Below, one piece after another: positions 5,821 through 6,867 of a stretch of DNA of 6,867 nucleotides. Each line of letters begins with the position of its first letter. Position 1 is the first letter of the stretch. A program made the translations under genes and the position numbers. The notes under the pieces are model-generated. The model did no database searches and had not been told where the DNA came from. It was given only the letters and a program-made list of their open reading frames with translations. The stretch is from positions 1 to 6,867 of the forward strand of contig DUJB01000078.1 in NCBI GenBank assembly GCA_013330055.1. The letters run 5' to 3'. The stretch is from Nitrosopumilaceae archaeon (GTDB lineage: Archaea > Thermoproteota > Nitrososphaeria > Nitrososphaerales > Nitrosopumilaceae).

Positions 5821-6408
5821 CTAATAGTTATGTTCGTCAAACTCTGATCCTAATGCAATACTGGCAATTGTTGTGTTTGATGTCGTACGACAATTCATAA
5901 TAACATCAGGTACAAATTGATGAAAAATGCGTTTTAACAGTTGTTCTGTAAAAAGAGACCAACGCATGCCCAAGTTGTGTTGTATTATAAAATGATGAAC
6001 GCTACCTTCTATTCTATGATCTGACGTCATTCCAGATGCTTTCATATAATCTTCCAAGGATTCAATCGCTCGTTTTAGATCATAATTGCCTTTCATAAAC
6101 ATGACCCAGTCTTTTATCATGGGAAGCATGACATCTACGATCTTGTTAATCTCATCACCTTGCATGTCTTCTCCAAGCGTTTTGAGAATGTCTCTTGGGA
6201 TGGGAATCATGCCCATGATACTTGCAAATTTGTCCCACTGGGTGTATTTTTCTAAAATTTGTTTCACTAGAACATTTTGAGAAATTTCTTTCTGATCTGC
6301 TTCTGTTTCAAGATCTTCTACTAGCTTTGCGGGAAGTCTATAGGTTATGCTACGAGTTTTTTCATGTTTTATCTCATGCGACTTTCGGTTGACAGAATTT
6401 TTCATCAT
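5821..6408 (-). CDS. Ribbon-helix-helix protein with uncharacterised C-terminal domain
   Basis: A 195-residue protein. Residues 17-56 look like a CopG/Arc-type ribbon-helix-helix: strand RSITYRL (19-25), P26, first helix to about 39, a turn, and second helix from S43 (SQNVLVKQILEKY). Such domains dimerise and bind operators through the strand, so a transcriptional regulator is likely. Residues 60-125 are helical and Met-rich. Residues 130-190 form a compact block with GSVHHFIIQHNLGMRWS (135-151; H138, H139, H144, W150), a helix (152-165) and a strand pair ending in NTTIASIAL; I do not recognise this domain, and it may sense a ligand, metal or partner. Two ATGs (6408 and 6405) are adjacent; no Shine-Dalgarno is seen. 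The gene lies 22 bp after the CBS gene, so the two may be co-transcribed, though TTTAAAAA at 6455-6448 could give it its own promoter. Confidence 0.8.
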   Translation of the reverse strand: MMKNSVNRKSHEIKHEKTRSITYRLPAKLVEDLETEADQKEISQNVLVKQILEKYTQWDKFASIMGMIPIPRDILKTLGEDMQGDEINKIVDVMLPMIKDWVMFMKGNYDLKRAIESLEDYMKASGMTSDHRIEGSVHHFIIQHNLGMRWSLFTEQLLKRIFHQFVPDVIMNCRTTSNTTIASIALGSEFDEHNY

Positions 6409-6430
6409 TTTTTATGATTTTTATAGTATT

Positions 6431-6867
6431 TTACTCTGCTGTGCTTCTTTTTAAATTGCCTTCAAGCAAACCACGACCAATGTGTATGTCATCAATATGC
6501 TTTGAAAGCAATTTTTTATTTTCAAACTTTGATGAGCAATAAGGGCAAAATACCTTATCTGACACTAGTTCTGGTAATGTAAAGGAATCTTCTTTTAAAT
6601 TCCCACAAACCATTTTTTGGGTGATTAATCCTATCGGTCGTTTATCCATAACAACTAATCTGCGGATGTCATGCTTTTCCATTAATTCAATCGCTTCTCT
6701 TACCGTTGCATCTTTTTTTATGGTGATTAGTGGACTCTTTGTTATTTTTTTTACTGTTGTTTTTTTTGGATCTAATCCTTTTGCAACTATTTCCTGAAAA
6801 ATGTCCTTTTCTGTCACAATCCCAATTATTTGACCATGTTCAAAAACAAGGATGCTGTCTACTTTGG
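6431..6867 (-). CDS. CBS-domain protein with C-terminal C2H2 zinc finger (5' end outside window)
   Basis: The frame stays open to the right edge, so the true start is outside. An in-frame GTG at 6815-6817 is not the start: the 16 codons before it (KVDSILVFEHGQIIGI) are a standard CBS strand pair leading into VTEKDI. Counting from that GTG as residue 1, the remainder of the first CBS motif is followed by a second one (about 24-70: ITKSPLITIKKDATVREAIE, then RRLVVMD and IGLIT). CBS pairs usually bind adenine nucleotides. The tail holds C91-x2-C94-x12-H107-x4-H112, an orthodox C2H2 zinc finger (6547-6482). The protein is probably a soluble sensor whose finger binds nucleic acid or a protein partner; that link is inference. 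It ends 22 bp before the RHH gene, possibly as one transcript. Confidence 0.88.
   Translation of the reverse strand, partial: KVDSILVFEHGQIIGIVTEKDIFQEIVAKGLDPKKTTVKKITKSPLITIKKDATVREAIELMEKHDIRRLVVMDKRPIGLITQKMVCGNLKEDSFTLPELVSDKVFCPYCSSKFENKKLLSKHIDDIHIGRGLLEGNLKRSTAE

Noticed and set aside
6086..6280. Plus-strand frame of 64 codons, Met/Ile-rich and membrane-like, opposite the RHH gene.
   Set aside because: It is the antisense shadow of Met- and Ile-coding stretches in the RHH protein; CAT complements generate the many ATG codons, and nothing upstream suggests a promoter or ribosome site.
1..6867. Possible CRISPR array, tRNA or rRNA gene, transposon ends, or a defence-type system.
   Set aside because: No regularly spaced repeats, cloverleaf-like segments, conserved rRNA blocks, transposase or nuclease motifs were seen on either strand; the only long repeat is the inverted pair at 1-92.

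Overview
The window looks like a piece of an AT-rich genome of an ammonia-oxidising archaeon (Nitrososphaerota/Thaumarchaeota, Nitrosopumilus/Nitrosarchaeum-like). I infer this from the archaeal/eukaryotic-type AspRS, the aspS-gatC-gatA-gatB order, very compact spacing, frequent TTG starts, a TATA-like element instead of bacterial -35/-10 boxes, and small proteins that resemble thaumarchaeal families. No database search was possible, so lineage and family names rest on pattern recognition.

Left part (1-792, + strand): the window opens with a perfect 25-bp inverted repeat (1-25 and 68-92). Its right arm lies inside coding sequence of a DUF6659-like protein, and its left arm is a reverse-complement copy that replaces the 5' part of that gene. 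Two very small Zn-ribbon-like proteins follow (304-510 and 519-683), then about 110 bp holding the likely aspS promoter.

Centre (793-5231, + strand): a tight four-gene operon, aspS-gatC-gatA-gatB, with gaps of 8 bp and 1 bp and a 4-bp overlap. Together the enzymes can make Asn-tRNA(Asn) indirectly: a non-discriminating AspRS charges tRNA(Asn) with Asp, and the GatCAB amidotransferase converts it to Asn-tRNA(Asn). All catalytic motifs are present in AspRS, GatA and GatB.

Right part (5217-6867, - strand): three genes face the operon. A PPOX-like flavin/cofactor split-barrel protein overlaps the end of gatB by 15 bp. Beyond a roughly 120-bp gap with a TATA-like element are a ribbon-helix-helix protein with a long uncharacterised C-terminal domain and, 22 bp upstream of it, a CBS-domain protein ending in a C2H2 zinc finger. 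The CBS gene runs off the right edge of the window.

Most of the window is conventional translation machinery. The parts that deserve a second look are the fold-back repeat at the left edge, the two micro-Zn-ribbon genes, the CBS + C2H2 fusion beside the RHH protein, and the compact convergent junction at gatB.
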